A stretch of DNA of 64,000 nt from NCBI GenBank assembly GCA_011799875.1, contig CM022303.1:730680970-730744969 (forward strand). Reading direction: 5' to 3'. Below the pieces are notes generated by a model that made no database searches, was not told where the DNA came from, and was given only the letters and a program-made list of their open reading frames with translations. This document shows, piece by piece, positions 22,976 to 34,100 of the stretch; positions within the stretch are counted from its first letter, which is position 1, and each line of letters starts with the position of its first letter. The DNA comes from Thinopyrum elongatum. Taxonomy: Eukaryota > Streptophyta > Magnoliopsida > Poales > Poaceae. The position numbers and the translations under genes were made by a program.

Positions 22976-23009
22976 GCTAGCCCATGTGGACGCACGGGTT
23001 GATGACTAG
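22976..23009 (+). mobile_element. Helitron 3' terminus
   Basis: An imperfect GC-rich hairpin (cccatgtggacgcacggg, 22981-22998), 7 bases, then CTAG at 23006-23009 followed by a T. This is the signature of plant Helitron 3' ends, which insert between A and T. The first base after CTAG is also the first base with homology to tnp2 of element 3 (55858 onwards), so the border is exact. The 5' TC end was not found. Confidence 0.75.
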
Positions 23010-24053
23010 TATGTTCATAACCGTGCTAGGCCAGAAGGAAGCATCTCCAAGGGCCATGAAACAGAGGAGGTTATTGAGTTTTGTGTTGACTTTATTCCTG
23101 ACCTTAAGCCGATTGGTGTTCCGCAATCGTGGCATGAGGTGAGACTGAGTGGAAAAGGCACGCTCGGAAAGAATTCAGTAATAAGTATGGACGGGCATTC
23201 TTTCACTCAAGCACACTACACAGTTCTCCAAAATTCCACCTTGGTTGCTTCGTATATCAAGGAACACATGGATATAGTACGCTCCAAGAACCCGGAGCAG
23301 TCTGACCCCTGGATTAAATGTACACACATGGCGACTTTCGGCGGTTGGTTGCAAACACATCTCATGAATAACACCACTGTTGGAGATGAGATGTACTTGT
23401 TGGCCAAGTCACCATCTTTGACTATATTGAATTTCAAAGGGTACGAGATAAATGGGAATACATTTTACACGATCGCCCAAGATAAAAAAAGCACCAACCA
23501 AAATAGTGGTGTCCGCTTCGATGCAACCAACAACAATAGGAAAAAGGACACATATTATGGTTACATAGAGGAGATATATGAACTTGACTATGGACCTTCT
23601 TTTAAGGTCCCTTTGTTTCGGTGCAAATGGGTCAATCTGACAGGAGGCGGGGTAAGGGTAGACCCATAGTACGGAATGACAATAGTGGATCTCAACAATT
23701 TTGTGTACACAGACAAACCATTCGTCCTAGCCAATGATGTGGCTCAGTTTTTCTATGTGAAGGACATGTCTACCAAACCGAGAAAAAGAAAAGATAAGGA
23801 AGCGAATACATCTTATGATGAGCCAAAGCGCCACATAGTTCTTTCAGGGAAAAGAAACATCGTGGGAGTGGAGGACAAGACAGACATGTCAGAAGATTAT
23901 AATAAGTTTGATGAAATTCCTCCCTTCACAGTGAAGACTGACCCAAGCATCCTGTTAAATGATGAAGATTCTCCATGGTTACGGTGCAATCATAAGCAAG
24001 GGACATACGCGAAGAAAAAGTTTTATACCCCAAGATCCCACTCTGGGATGTGA
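23010..24053 (+). pseudogene. tnp2 transposase, C-terminal 348 codons
   Basis: The open frame begins at the Helitron junction (YVHNRARPEGSIS) and matches residues from about 765 onward of element 3's tnp2, i.e. the end of the DUF4218-like region and the DUF4216-like domain (YEINGNTFYTIAQDKKSTN, YELDYGPSFKVPLFRCKW). A TAG at 23667 replaces the glutamine of VDPQYGM. The frame then continues to 24053, where the usual KKK stop is replaced by a short altered tail (FYTPRSHSGM). The lost N-terminal and catalytic parts are nowhere upstream on this strand. Confidence 0.9.
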
Positions 24054-25013
24054 CCAGCTTCACTGTCATCACTTTTTCTCTAGTGAGTTTCCGGACTTAT
24101 AGATGGAAAGTCCCACTTCGGACAAACCGGAGGGAATCTTTGTAAGAGTTAGGGTATATATGTGTTTTGGGTGTTCCTAGGTGGACTCCGGAGCGTCAGA
24201 ATCCAACCAAAAAGCTAGGGCATTTTGGCATTTGAAACATGATTTTTGAATAATTATTTATTAAGTTATGAATTTTCAATTATTCCTGTCCTTTTAGTAT
24301 TTTAATTATACAGAGGAGTTAATCAATGCAATTATGTACAAACAAAATATGAATGTGTAGGTTATGTTAAGACAAACAATTTGCCAACTTATTTGCTCCA
24401 TTTGGCTTAACAGAACTGAAGATATGAATTTTTAAAGTTTAAAATAATGTCTTCAATTACTGTATTTAATTAATAAATGCAAAATTAATTATGCAACTTC
24501 CTGTCAAAATGATACTAGTTGATAGAAATCTTCAAGATGAATCCACAGAAATTTGAATCAACTCATTTGGTTTAGTTTTGAAATTGGTATGCATGTTACA
24601 AGAATTAATTTCAATCTGTAAAATTGAATCTGTCAAATAATTTCTTCAAAATGAAAATTAAAACTCCTCATGTTGACTAACAGAAACATAATATAATTTG
24701 GCAAAAGAATAACAAGAAAACATAAACTAAAATAATTAAAACAAAGGAAAAATGTATAAAACTAAAAGAGCTAAACATAATCTGTTTTTGATTAAAACAC
24801 CTATTTAAAATATCCTAAAAATTCCCAAATTAAACATACTGATAAAACACACTAATATTAAACAGCAGGAAAAAGAATCACTCAAAAATCTATTTTTAAA
24901 CTAAAGTTATTCACACAAATTTAAAAGAATTCAAATTTAAACTATTCAAATTTGAAAACTACTGGCACTAACAGAAAGTTTTCTACACAAAAAGAATCAC
25001 TTTAAAAAGACAC
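24054..25013. other. AT-rich linker of CACTA element 2, no gene
   Basis: A-rich non-coding sequence between tnp2 and the promoter of the second gene. Parts (ttaaacagcaggaaaaagaa, ttcaaatttaaactattcaa) match 58395-58530 of element 3, which places it in the same position of the element. No tandem array is present. Confidence 0.7.
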
Positions 25014-25146
25014 CTTTAGTCCCGGTTGCAACCACCAGCCGGGACTAAAGGTTTCAGCTCCCGCGTGGAATTTTGGCCGCCGAAGAGGTTGGGCTTTAGT
25101 CCCGGTTCATGGCTGGAGCCAGGACTAAAGGTCCCGCGTATATAAG
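25014..25146 (+). promoter_or_regulatory. CCGGTT hairpin block and TATA box before the second gene of element 2
   Basis: Two inverted pairs of the phrase TTTAGTCCCGGTT / CCGGGACTAAAGG lie directly upstream of TATATAAG (25139-25146). The same arrangement is found at 58888-59152 in element 3. By analogy with En/Spm, whose TNPA binds subterminal repeats, these are probably both transposase-binding and promoter elements; that is inference. Confidence 0.6.
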
Positions 25147-26803
25147 TGGTGTCCCGGGGCCAGCTACCGCCCAGGAGAACATCGAACCACCACGCCGCCA
25201 GGCTGGCCCGGCTGCCACTGCAGTGACTAAGGCACCCACCGACCACCGTGTGCCACCCGGTGAGCCCCCTGCTCCTCCTTCCTGGCTTACCCGCTCCGTC
25301 CTCTAGCCGCCGTAGCTGACACGGCCGAGCTCGCCGCTGCCATGCCTATGGCCGCCGCCCGTGCTCGACGCCGATGCCGCTCCGGCCGCTCCCCTCCCAA
25401 ACCAACACCGCAGGGCGATGCGCGACGCAGCGCTCGTTCAAAAACGACCGGCCGCGGGCGCTGTGGCCACGCTCTGTGCATGCTCTGGCCGCGCTCTGTG
25501 CATGCCCTCACGGTGTTCGATGAAATGCTAATGGCATTCATATTGGTCCAATCGAGCTATAACTTGTCAGGATGTTGTTAATTGTTATGAAAAGGTTGTT
25601 GGACATGCTGGATTGACAAGGAGAACAAGTTCCATATGTAATTTAGATGGTTGCATACTTTCTACCATGCACACAAGGTGTTTGGTGAAATGCCACAGTG
25701 GCCTAGGAAATTTTGTTGATGACCAAAATTTACAGAATGAAGCCTCATTGCATCATAGAGAGGGTGGTATGTTTAGTTTGGAAGAATAAACAACTTGCCA
25801 GTGCAAGTTTTGGTGAAATTCAGTTCTGGACCAAAACTACAGGGAATAATTTGGTGAACTTAAGAGATGCAAATGGAGATGATCTTCTGGACTTAAGAGT
25901 TTAGCTGGAAGGACTATAAGATGGAAAGATTTCAGAATTTATTGAGATAGGAAAAATGGGGTTGTAGTTATAACATAAGAATGGGACAGAATTGAAAAGA
26001 AGATGTTTTGCTTAATATTTCCAAAAGACCAAGTTGGGTTTTTGCATGAAAGTGATCTATAGGCATGAGAGGACCTCTCAAATTTTTTGTGGCATTTTAA
26101 AAGAATTATTTAAAAGGGTCTTAGTGCAACAGAAGCATTTCAGAGTTTAAACTTAAAAAATTCATAGAAAATTAACCGTAGCTCAGAATGAAATAATTTA
26201 TATATGAAAAATTATCAGAAAAATTCAAGGAATCCATCTGTAAACTTTTCATGCATGAAAAAAGAACTTATACTTGCTGTATAAGTGAAAATGCTTAAAT
26301 TGGAGTTTGCATTTGAACCCTTGGTTCAAATGGACTTCATTGCACTTGTTGCTAGTTGCATTAGCACAATCCATAGCATTCTTAACATGTCATATTCATG
26401 CATCATATTATTGCATTTGTTGTGTATATTTATTGCCGAAACTCTGCTTCTCGATAGGTCCTGCTCCTGTGATCCCCCAGGCAAGCAATCCCCCTTGATC
26501 ATTCCGATGCAAACCCACTCTCTTGCTCCTGCTCTCTTTTACTGCATTAGGACAACAACGATTCAACTGTTACTTTATGTTACGGTAGTTGAACCCATTC
26601 CTCTGCATGACCTGTCATTGTCACAGTAAACCAAGTTATACCTGTTGTATAAATGAAAACATCTAAATGGCATTTAAAATTGCTGTGTATTGATTTCATC
26701 TCCGGTATTGTTCTTCTCGATACTATGATTCAGTTTTTGCTTATTCAATGCATTCTAATTTAAATACTAAATTGTTTTATCTTTCTTCTGGATTAGTTAA
26801 GCT
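25147..26803 (+). other. Leader region of the second gene, element 2
   Basis: Starts GC-rich (25150-25520: CCGCC and GCCGCC repeats) and becomes AT-rich after 25560, as in element 3 (59160-61485). The GC-rich part gives several overlapping open frames of low complexity and is better read as untranslated leader. Short shared phrases (caaggtgtttg) link it to element 3. No captured gene is recognised here. Confidence 0.5.
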
Positions 26804-29800
26804 ATGGACGATAGCGGCAGAGACCATGAAGAGGATATCTTCAAGATGATGCGCTCCTCCCAAAACCAAGAGAATGACCAGATGATGGCTCACAATTTCT
26901 GAACGACTCCGGTGAGGGACTTGAGCAAGAACCAAGAGACGAAGGGCAAACAAACAATGATGGCAAAGAAAATGTTAGACAATTAACAAAGTCCGGCGAG
27001 GTATATATATATTAGGCCTCTGGTGATCATTAGATGTATTAATTGATTTGTATATATATATTAACGAATCTTTCTTCTTTTAGCCATCCGGATCGAGCCA
27101 ATCTCCTAGAAGGGTACGAGGCTGGGTCAAAAAGTTGGGCGATGGCATAAAGTTCAACATCGATGAAGTCGCAGAAGATAGCGAACCGATTGCTCCTGAA
27201 CAGAATGCCCGTAAATTTATAAATCAATGCAAAGTTATTGTTAGGGACAACATCCCGATCACCATTCGAGAATGGAATAAGCCAAAGGAAGATCGAGGAG
27301 TTAGTTATGTCGATGAAAGATCAAAAAAATTGCTTTGGGATACGCTCATGTCACATTTCAACCTACCAGAGGGTCTCACAGATGGCCAACGGTTGAAACT
27401 CAAGCAGTTTGCTCTTAAGAAGATGGCCACATAATTCCAGAGCTGGAAGAAAAGATTATACAATGACTACATCAAGGCAAAAAAGAAGACTCTAGAATTC
27501 ACTGGAGCACTAGAGAAGATAAAAGATCACTGGGATGCATTTGTGAAGTACAAGGAATCGGATGAAGCTCTAGAAAGGTCAAGAAAAAATAAGATAAATG
27601 CTGCGAAAAAGGAGTATCACCATGTTCTAGGGATAGGTGGCTACAACAGAGCCGTGCCTAAGTGGGAAGCAGCCGAGGCCAAGATCCTTGCTGAAGGGGT
27701 CATTCCAGCTACAGCAAATTGGCCCAAGAGGTCCAATAATTGGTTTAGTGCGCATGGGGGAAAGTTGGACCCAGCGACAGGGGAGATTATTGAAAAGGCA
27801 GATCTTAAAACAGCCTCAGACACTTTAGTTGAAGCAATAGAAGATGCTCGAAAGGGGTTGTTCCAGCTCGAGAGAGAGAACGACGAGCTTACACGCGCCC
27901 TCAAGAATCCTGAGCACAGAGGATGAACACGAGGCAAAGGCGTTGTTCCGTGGGATCAGGAGTTTTTGGAGTGGAACGACACTTATAGAAGCCGCCAGAG
28001 AAAAAAGAAGCAGGATGCAGATTGGCTTCAGAAGGTAGAAACAAAGAAAAAGGAGTTGGAACTCATTTTAAAGCGGAAGCAGGAGCAACTGGGCAGAATT
28101 AGCCAGCAAAGGGTGTCTCCACGGCAGGAGCAAGTAGATCCATCATTGGATAGTACCATCCCATCTCTGCGGAAAAGCAGCGTGCGTTCCACGGGGGTCC
28201 AGGCCAATGATGAACTGCTGGCTCGCTACCCCGTGGATGATTTCAAAGAGAGGACAAGTTGTGAGCTACACCAAAAAATGAAGAACATATCCATGAAGGT
28301 GGCAGTCAGCTTTGCTTTACCGAATGCACCTGAAGCAACCATCCATGGCAATCCGATTCCAGCTGGCTATGCTCGTGTCAGGGTGGATGAAGTTCTACCG
28401 GGATATGACTCACCAGAGCTTGACATTCCTGGAGGTGATGGGGAGCAGACACTGGGAGAAGTCATACATGGTGTCATTGTATGGAGAAAGATATGCATCG
28501 TGTTTCCAAACTTGGCGCCAAGGCCACCGACTCCTCCGAGTAGCAATACACCTCTAAGTCCACCCCACCTCGAGAGGGAGCCCAGCGCGAGTCCACCATA
28601 TCAATCTTCGCCGCGTCAGCCGAGTGCACCCCCTTTGTCCCAGTAGGGCCAAAAGCAGAAGAAAGCACCAAAGAAGAAAGCCAACGATGAGCCTCCTGCA
28701 AAAAAGAAGTTAGCTTACGATATGACTGATGAGGAAACCAGAGCGGTCGTGGTTTCCGAAGTGAAGTCCCATTTTGCACTAAAACCGCCGCTGCCGCCAA
28801 AGGAGATAATACGGACGGAAACCGTAAAGCACTTTGTGGACTTTCTTGGACGACCCCCATCACATGTGGAGAGTAGGCCATCAGACTATGACCGCTCTAT
28901 TAGGAAGTCATATGAGGAACAAATGCAGCAGTCGAGATGTACAAGTAGTAATAAAAGCAGGAAAATAGTTCCCCAGCTCGGAGAACAGGCAATGCAATTG
29001 ATCCCCTCGCTCAAGGTGATTACCAATAAGGTAACCGATGTTGCTAGAGAAATGGGTATCAGTGTTGATGAACTCCTAGGCACCGAGGAAGTCCCCGTGG
29101 CTGATGTAGCATGGCAATATGTTCCCGGGAACCCTCTGGTCAGACCTGAGCAGGTCCCGCATCTATCAACACAAATGTGAAGATTGCATGAGTGGTGCAT
29201 GAAAGAAGTAAATAACGGGAGAGAGATGATCATGGTGAAAGTCAAGGAAGAGCATTACTTCTATGAAAACGATCTATGCATTGAGTTTCCAAATTTTTTT
29301 CAGTTATACAATCAAGACTCACTCGACAAACCTATCGTCAGTTGCTATTGTCTGTAAGTGATTTCTTTCTCTAATTTAAGTCTCTAGCTCAGCTTGTTCA
29401 TTGCCTGTAATTATCCTCACTATATTCTTTTGTACGCTATTATGCAGAATGAAGATTCTCAAATGCAAAAGAGATGGAATCTATGGCATTGGGTTCGTTG
29501 ACCCATATATCATTATTGAAAAAATGATACAAGACACCCCCGAGACTCAGAGGAGAACTTGCTACGGATTATGAAGGCACAAAATACCAGAACAGAAATA
29601 CTATTTCCTTACAACTTCAAGTGAGTATTACTGTCTTTTACTACAAATTCTATTTTGCTTACTCGATGTTAAGTGTAGTTGATGAGTTATGCATGCCTGC
29701 TTATATAAACGTGCGCAGGTACCACTGGATCTAGCTAATAATTAAAGTTGACGCTGGTACTATTGAAACCCTGGACTCACTAGGTAAAGATCCTCGAGAA

Positions 29801-30411
29801 TACACCAGTATGTTTTTGATGCTCGACAGGTAATTTCAATCATTATCGCACTATATCGGCCTCTTTCGTTCATTTCCTGATATATCAAGTAATTACTAAC
29901 TCCTTTATTCATTTTCTTTGCCGGGCAGGGTTTGGAAACGGCTAATCAAAGATGTTGTCGGTGAATGGAAACCGGAGCTGCGTTGGCGACGGCCCAAGGT
30001 AATTAAGTAGTACTAGCTAGGTCCGCGCATCTCTTTAATTCTACTTTCAATACCATTATCATGCTTGATTATTATCTGATTGAATTCTATTCTCGCAAAG
30101 TGCATGAGGCAGAAATTGGGGACTAGTTTATGTGCATACTATGTTTGCGAGAACATTCGCATGACGACCGAATGGCGCAGTGATGTAAGACAACTTCAGG
30201 TACGTAAACACTATTCACAATTTTTTTATGATGATCTAATATATATACATGTACACAACTAATATATTCATATTGATCTCCTTCTTTAAAGATGGCAGAG
30301 ATGCGGGAGAAGCTCCTACCAGAGAACCGCATACGAGCAATTCAAGAGGAAATTGCGAGATTTTTGCTTACGGAGGTCATATCTGAAAGCGGAGAATACC
30401 ATTGCCGCTAA
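26804..30411 (+). pseudogene. CACTA second gene (TNPA/Transposase_24-like) with Ulp1/C48 protease-like tail
   Basis: Exon 1 starts at ATG 26804 (MDDSGRDHEED) and ends at 27000; a missing base gives an early TGA at FLNDSGE. Exon 2 starts at 27084 (PSGSSQSPRR) and carries the region shared with element 3: VRDNIPITIREWNKPKED, KKEYHHVLGIGGYNRA. Stops interrupt it: TAA 27432, TGA 27924, TAG 28644, TGA 29178. Further exons from about 29450 encode a Ulp1-type protease-like domain: YHWI (His, 29722-29724), LDSL (Asp) and QKLGTSLCAYYVCE (Cys codon 30131), spliced at 29719-29829, 29929-29998, 30101-30199 and 30292-30411. The exon with YHWI has an in-frame TAG, and a frameshift precedes LFPYNFK. The family role is transposon binding and regulation; the protease target is unknown. 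Confidence 0.82.
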
Positions 30412-30774
30412 TGCATGCATGTAATGATCTCCAAATTATAGGAGAAATTGTATATAAAAAATTGTATATATATATATATGTATGGTCGTACGAGAAATTA
30501 TATTACATAAATCCTACGGTTATAATAGATTGATTACATAGATTAGCATAGATGAGCGGCTCGTAAAATCTAATTAACGTGGGAATTTCTAGGAAGTCTA
30601 GCATTAGTATAGGTATAGATAGATATGTATGGTCGTACGAGAAATTATATTATATATGCATAACGTGTACAGTATGTAGTAGCGTAAAATATGTTTGAAA
30701 TGAAAAAGAATTGAATGGAAAACACAAAATGAAAAGGAAAAATAAACCATAAACCCTAAATCCCAACACAAAAT
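30412..30774. other. 3' flank of the second gene, no gene
   Basis: AT-rich sequence with a short TA microsatellite (30458-30480) and the phrase atgtatggtcgtacgagaaattatatta occurring twice (about 30478 and 30625). Nothing coding. Confidence 0.6.
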
Positions 30775-31142
30775 CCTTAGTCCCAGTTGGTGTCACCAAC
30801 TGGGACTAAAGGTCCTCCAGCCCCAGGTGCTAGCTCGCGGCCACGTGGAGGGACCTTACTCCTGGTTGGTGTCATCAATCGAGACTAAAGGTCCTCCAGC
30901 CCCGGTCGCTAGCTTGCGGCCACGTGCAGGAACCTTAGTCCCGGTGGGTGTCACCAACCGGGACTAAAGGTCCTCCAGCCCCCAGCGTGCGCTCGCGGCC
31001 ACGTGGAGGGACTTTAGTCCCGGGTTGTGGCCAACCGGGACTAAAGGGTGGGGGCCTTTAGTCCCAATTTCGTTGTCCCGGTTGGTGACCCTGGACTAAA
31101 GGCCGTTGCCAACCGGGGCTAAATCCCCGTTTTCCACTAGTG
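30775..31142. repeat. 3' subterminal CCGGTT repeats and terminal inverted repeat of CACTA element 2
   Basis: At least five inverted pairs built on TTAGTCCCGGTTGGTG / CACCAACCGGGACTAAAGG occur between 30775 and 31110, separated by spacers such as cgcggccacgtgg. The block ends with ccccgttttccactagtg; TAGTG at 31138-31142 is the CACTA terminus. The following bases ttg (31143-31145) would be the 3-bp target duplication, but the other end is missing. Such structured subterminal repeats are where the CACTA DNA-binding protein is expected to act. Confidence 0.9.
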
Positions 31143-31158
31143 TTGACTTGACCATATC

Positions 31159-34100
31159 TCACTTGGCCTTCCTCCCCCTCTTGGCGGTCTCATCCTTCTT
31201 TTTCATGAGACGGGAAGTATGGGGCTTCAAAAACGGTGATGGACTGTTCCATGGCTTCTTTGGCTGTTTCCCTCTCTTGCTCTTGATTGGCTGGGTTGGC
31301 TGAGTAGGTTGAGGTTCGTCATCGTCGTCGTACTCCTCCTCGCCACCCCCTTCCTCTTCTTCCTAGCCTTGCTCCTCATCCTCTTCGTCCTCATCATCTT
31401 CTTCTTCCTCCTCCTCCTCAACGATGCGAGACGACGAGGCGGCATGGCTCGAGGAACCTCCGCCAGCATGGCTCGATGAAGCGAGGGTATGTGTCGACGG
31501 TGGAGGAACATGCACGTCGACCGTGCTAGTGCACCCAACCATGTCCACTAGCTTGCAGCAACGGTTCATGATCTTCTACAATAATAGAAAAATAACAACA
31601 TGGCATGGATCAAGTTTAGGGTTACAAATAAAGAAGAAGATGGGGGCATGGATCATGTTTAGATAAAGAGGAAAATGGCATAGATCAAATTTGTGGTTAC
31701 CTTCATTGCTCCCCTCAGCTTGCTGTCAGATTCCTCGCTCCCGGGCTTGTTACGTAGCGCATTCAATCAATCAAAAATGTTTCTGTTCAGCTCCGAAGCC
31801 TGCAAATGTAAGCATCATCATGAATAAGTTAGTGCAAATGTAAGCATCATCATGAACCACCGGCTCAAAACTGTTGAAGATGACTTACCACTCTGTTCAT
31901 TAGGGGTGCATACTCCCTAAATTGACCTTCCATCCCTCTGATGCTTCTTTGTAGGCTTCATCTTTGATGCCATCCTTCTCCAGTGATGCGATATCAGCTT
32001 CCGTCCACTGTGGGTTTAGATGCACACGGTACTTGATGCCATCATCATACCAGTTCATGTGTCGGTCGCACGCTTCCCAGTCAACCCCTCTCCTCTCCCC
32101 GTCTTTGCAATACCTCCTCTCGTTCCACATCTTCACGTGCACTGCGTGCTCTTATTCCCAGTCTGATATTGACTGACAATGCTGCCTACTCTTCCTGCAA
32201 GGCAATGAAATAGAACGAAAACATAAAAAATCATAAGAACGTCAAACAGAACGAAACACATGGTAATAGAGAGTAATGCCCTCACTAGTGAAGGTCCCAA
32301 CCATCAATGTCGAAGGGGCGTGCCATTGGGGTGTGTTGCAGCACACCAAATTGCGTGGCCATGCGCTGTGGTAAGTGCCACTCGACGGCGTACACGCGTA
32401 TCATTGGGACAATGCACCGCCAGACAAGCCTATCCCGAGTGCACATGTCGTTCAGCTCAATACCCCAATCTCTGTCGTGATAAGGCCACATGTTCACCTG
32501 CACAGAGAATGGTAAGCAACCATGAAAGTGGCTACATAAAAACTAGCTCGTTGGTATACCTGGTAAGCCGTCGGGTTGTCCAGCTCATTGGAGAAGGCCT
32601 TGTACAACGCAGTGGCCTTGCCCGTGAAAACTTTAATCCTGTCCCAAGCGTACGCGTTGGTCGGGAATCAAGTACTGTCACCGTCATCGCCATACTCCGT
32701 CTAGGGACACGCTTTCATTTTCTCAGGATGGCCCACCGGCAACTGCTCCCACATCCAGATGGAGAGGGCCCAGACACATCCACAAATACCGGACATCTCC
32801 TCGGTCCTTTGTGTTGCGTCGTCGATCTACAAACACCAATTAATGATCAGATGACACAATTTAAAGCACCAAGCATACATACGTCCAGGAACAAATGTTG
32901 AGATGTTTCTCTTTCCAAAAGGTATAGGTAGGCGAGGCCGGCAGATCCCTAGCTATACCTTATTGGGGAACATGATAGAAAACAAAAAGTTTCTGACCTA
33001 TGCACCAGCCCAGGACCACTATGAAGATTGCATACAAGGTTTTTGATCTGATCGCTACTGACTCATAGCGCAGTGGAGGTAGAGTCGATGTTGATCGTCG
33101 GTGTAGATCCCCGCAGCTAGGATTTACAACCTCACAACCGCGAGGATGCACTCCCTCGTCAGCCCCTCAGACAGTCCCCCGGACAGCCCTCCAGGAGACG
33201 GTCGGACAGTCCCCCGGACGGTGTCATAGACAGCCCTTCGGGAGGACCCTCGAACAGCCCCTCTGGCAAAAGATAGAACCTACGACCTCTCTACAGGGTT
33301 GCACACATACGGTGTCATCTATCCGGCAGGGCTTCGCCGTCCAGAACTAGTTCCCACCGGAACCAAGACAACATTTCGGCTCTACGAAAATATTTCACTA
33401 GGAGGGAGAGAGAAAGCCAGATCATGCATGGCATTTGTATGTGAGAGAGAGTGTGTTTGGAGAGTTCATCTCCACCTCCATTTAGAGGGGAAGGAGGGGG
33501 TGGTGGTGGCTTTAATTTCAGCCCACATGACAAGCACCCACAAAACAAGGGGAAAGCTTGTACCCTTGTCCATGGCCCCCAAACATGGGGGTCCCACATG
33601 GCGTCCCACCTCCTCCCAACATGCTCCACCATTTGTGGGGGCTGCCCCCCACCATGGGGGGGCTGCACAACACTTTTGTCCAGCCACAAGGGGCTGCCCC
33701 CCCAAGGGGAGGCGCCCCCAAAACAGCCCCCACGCATCATGGGATCTTATCCACTCACGCTGGGACAAGATGTTTTCCGTGACAATTTCTTTTAAAAAAT
33801 TCCGAAAGGTCCCAGGAAACTTCTGGCACCCTCTAAAATTATTTTGGACACTATCTGGCACATTTCAGGTATGATGGTTTTATTCCGAAACATTTCTGAT
33901 TTTCTCTGAAACAATTTTTGTAGCTCCGAAACACTTCCGGTTTTCTCTCTGGAACTTTTTCGTTGTCTCCGAAACTTTTCCGGTGACTTTCTCTCAGACT
34001 CCCTATCTAGTATTCAGCAGATAGATGACCCTTAAGCATGTGACCCTGTAGGTTCGATGAAGTATAGACATGACCGGAACACTTTCCGATCAGTTATCAA

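Larger units (their letters stand above)
23010..31142 (+). mobile_element. CACTA transposon 2, 5'-truncated
   Basis: Order on the plus strand: C-terminal third of tnp2, AT-rich linker, CCGGTT hairpins with TATA box, long leader, second gene with protease-like tail, CCGGTT subterminal block and 3' terminal repeat. In reverse complement it starts CACTAGTGGAAAACGGGG, ending at 31142. The 5' two thirds of tnp2, the 5' subterminal region and the 5' terminal repeat are absent; the left edge is the Helitron end at 23009. There is no 337-bp tandem array between tnp2 and the second gene, unlike elements 1 and 3. All genes are broken. Confidence 0.88.

Noticed and set aside
25014..25140. Transcription terminators formed by the CCGGTT hairpins
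   Set aside because: This is a plant nuclear region; the hairpins are CACTA subterminal-type repeats located upstream of TATA boxes.
25109..25581. Short proteins in the GC-rich leader of element 2
   Set aside because: Same position and composition as the leader in element 3; the real second gene starts at 26804.
33299..33874. Protein-coding gene of 191 codons and overlapping frames on both strands
   Set aside because: Lies wholly inside the solo LTR (32961-34935); open only because of G/C-rich composition, with no domain.
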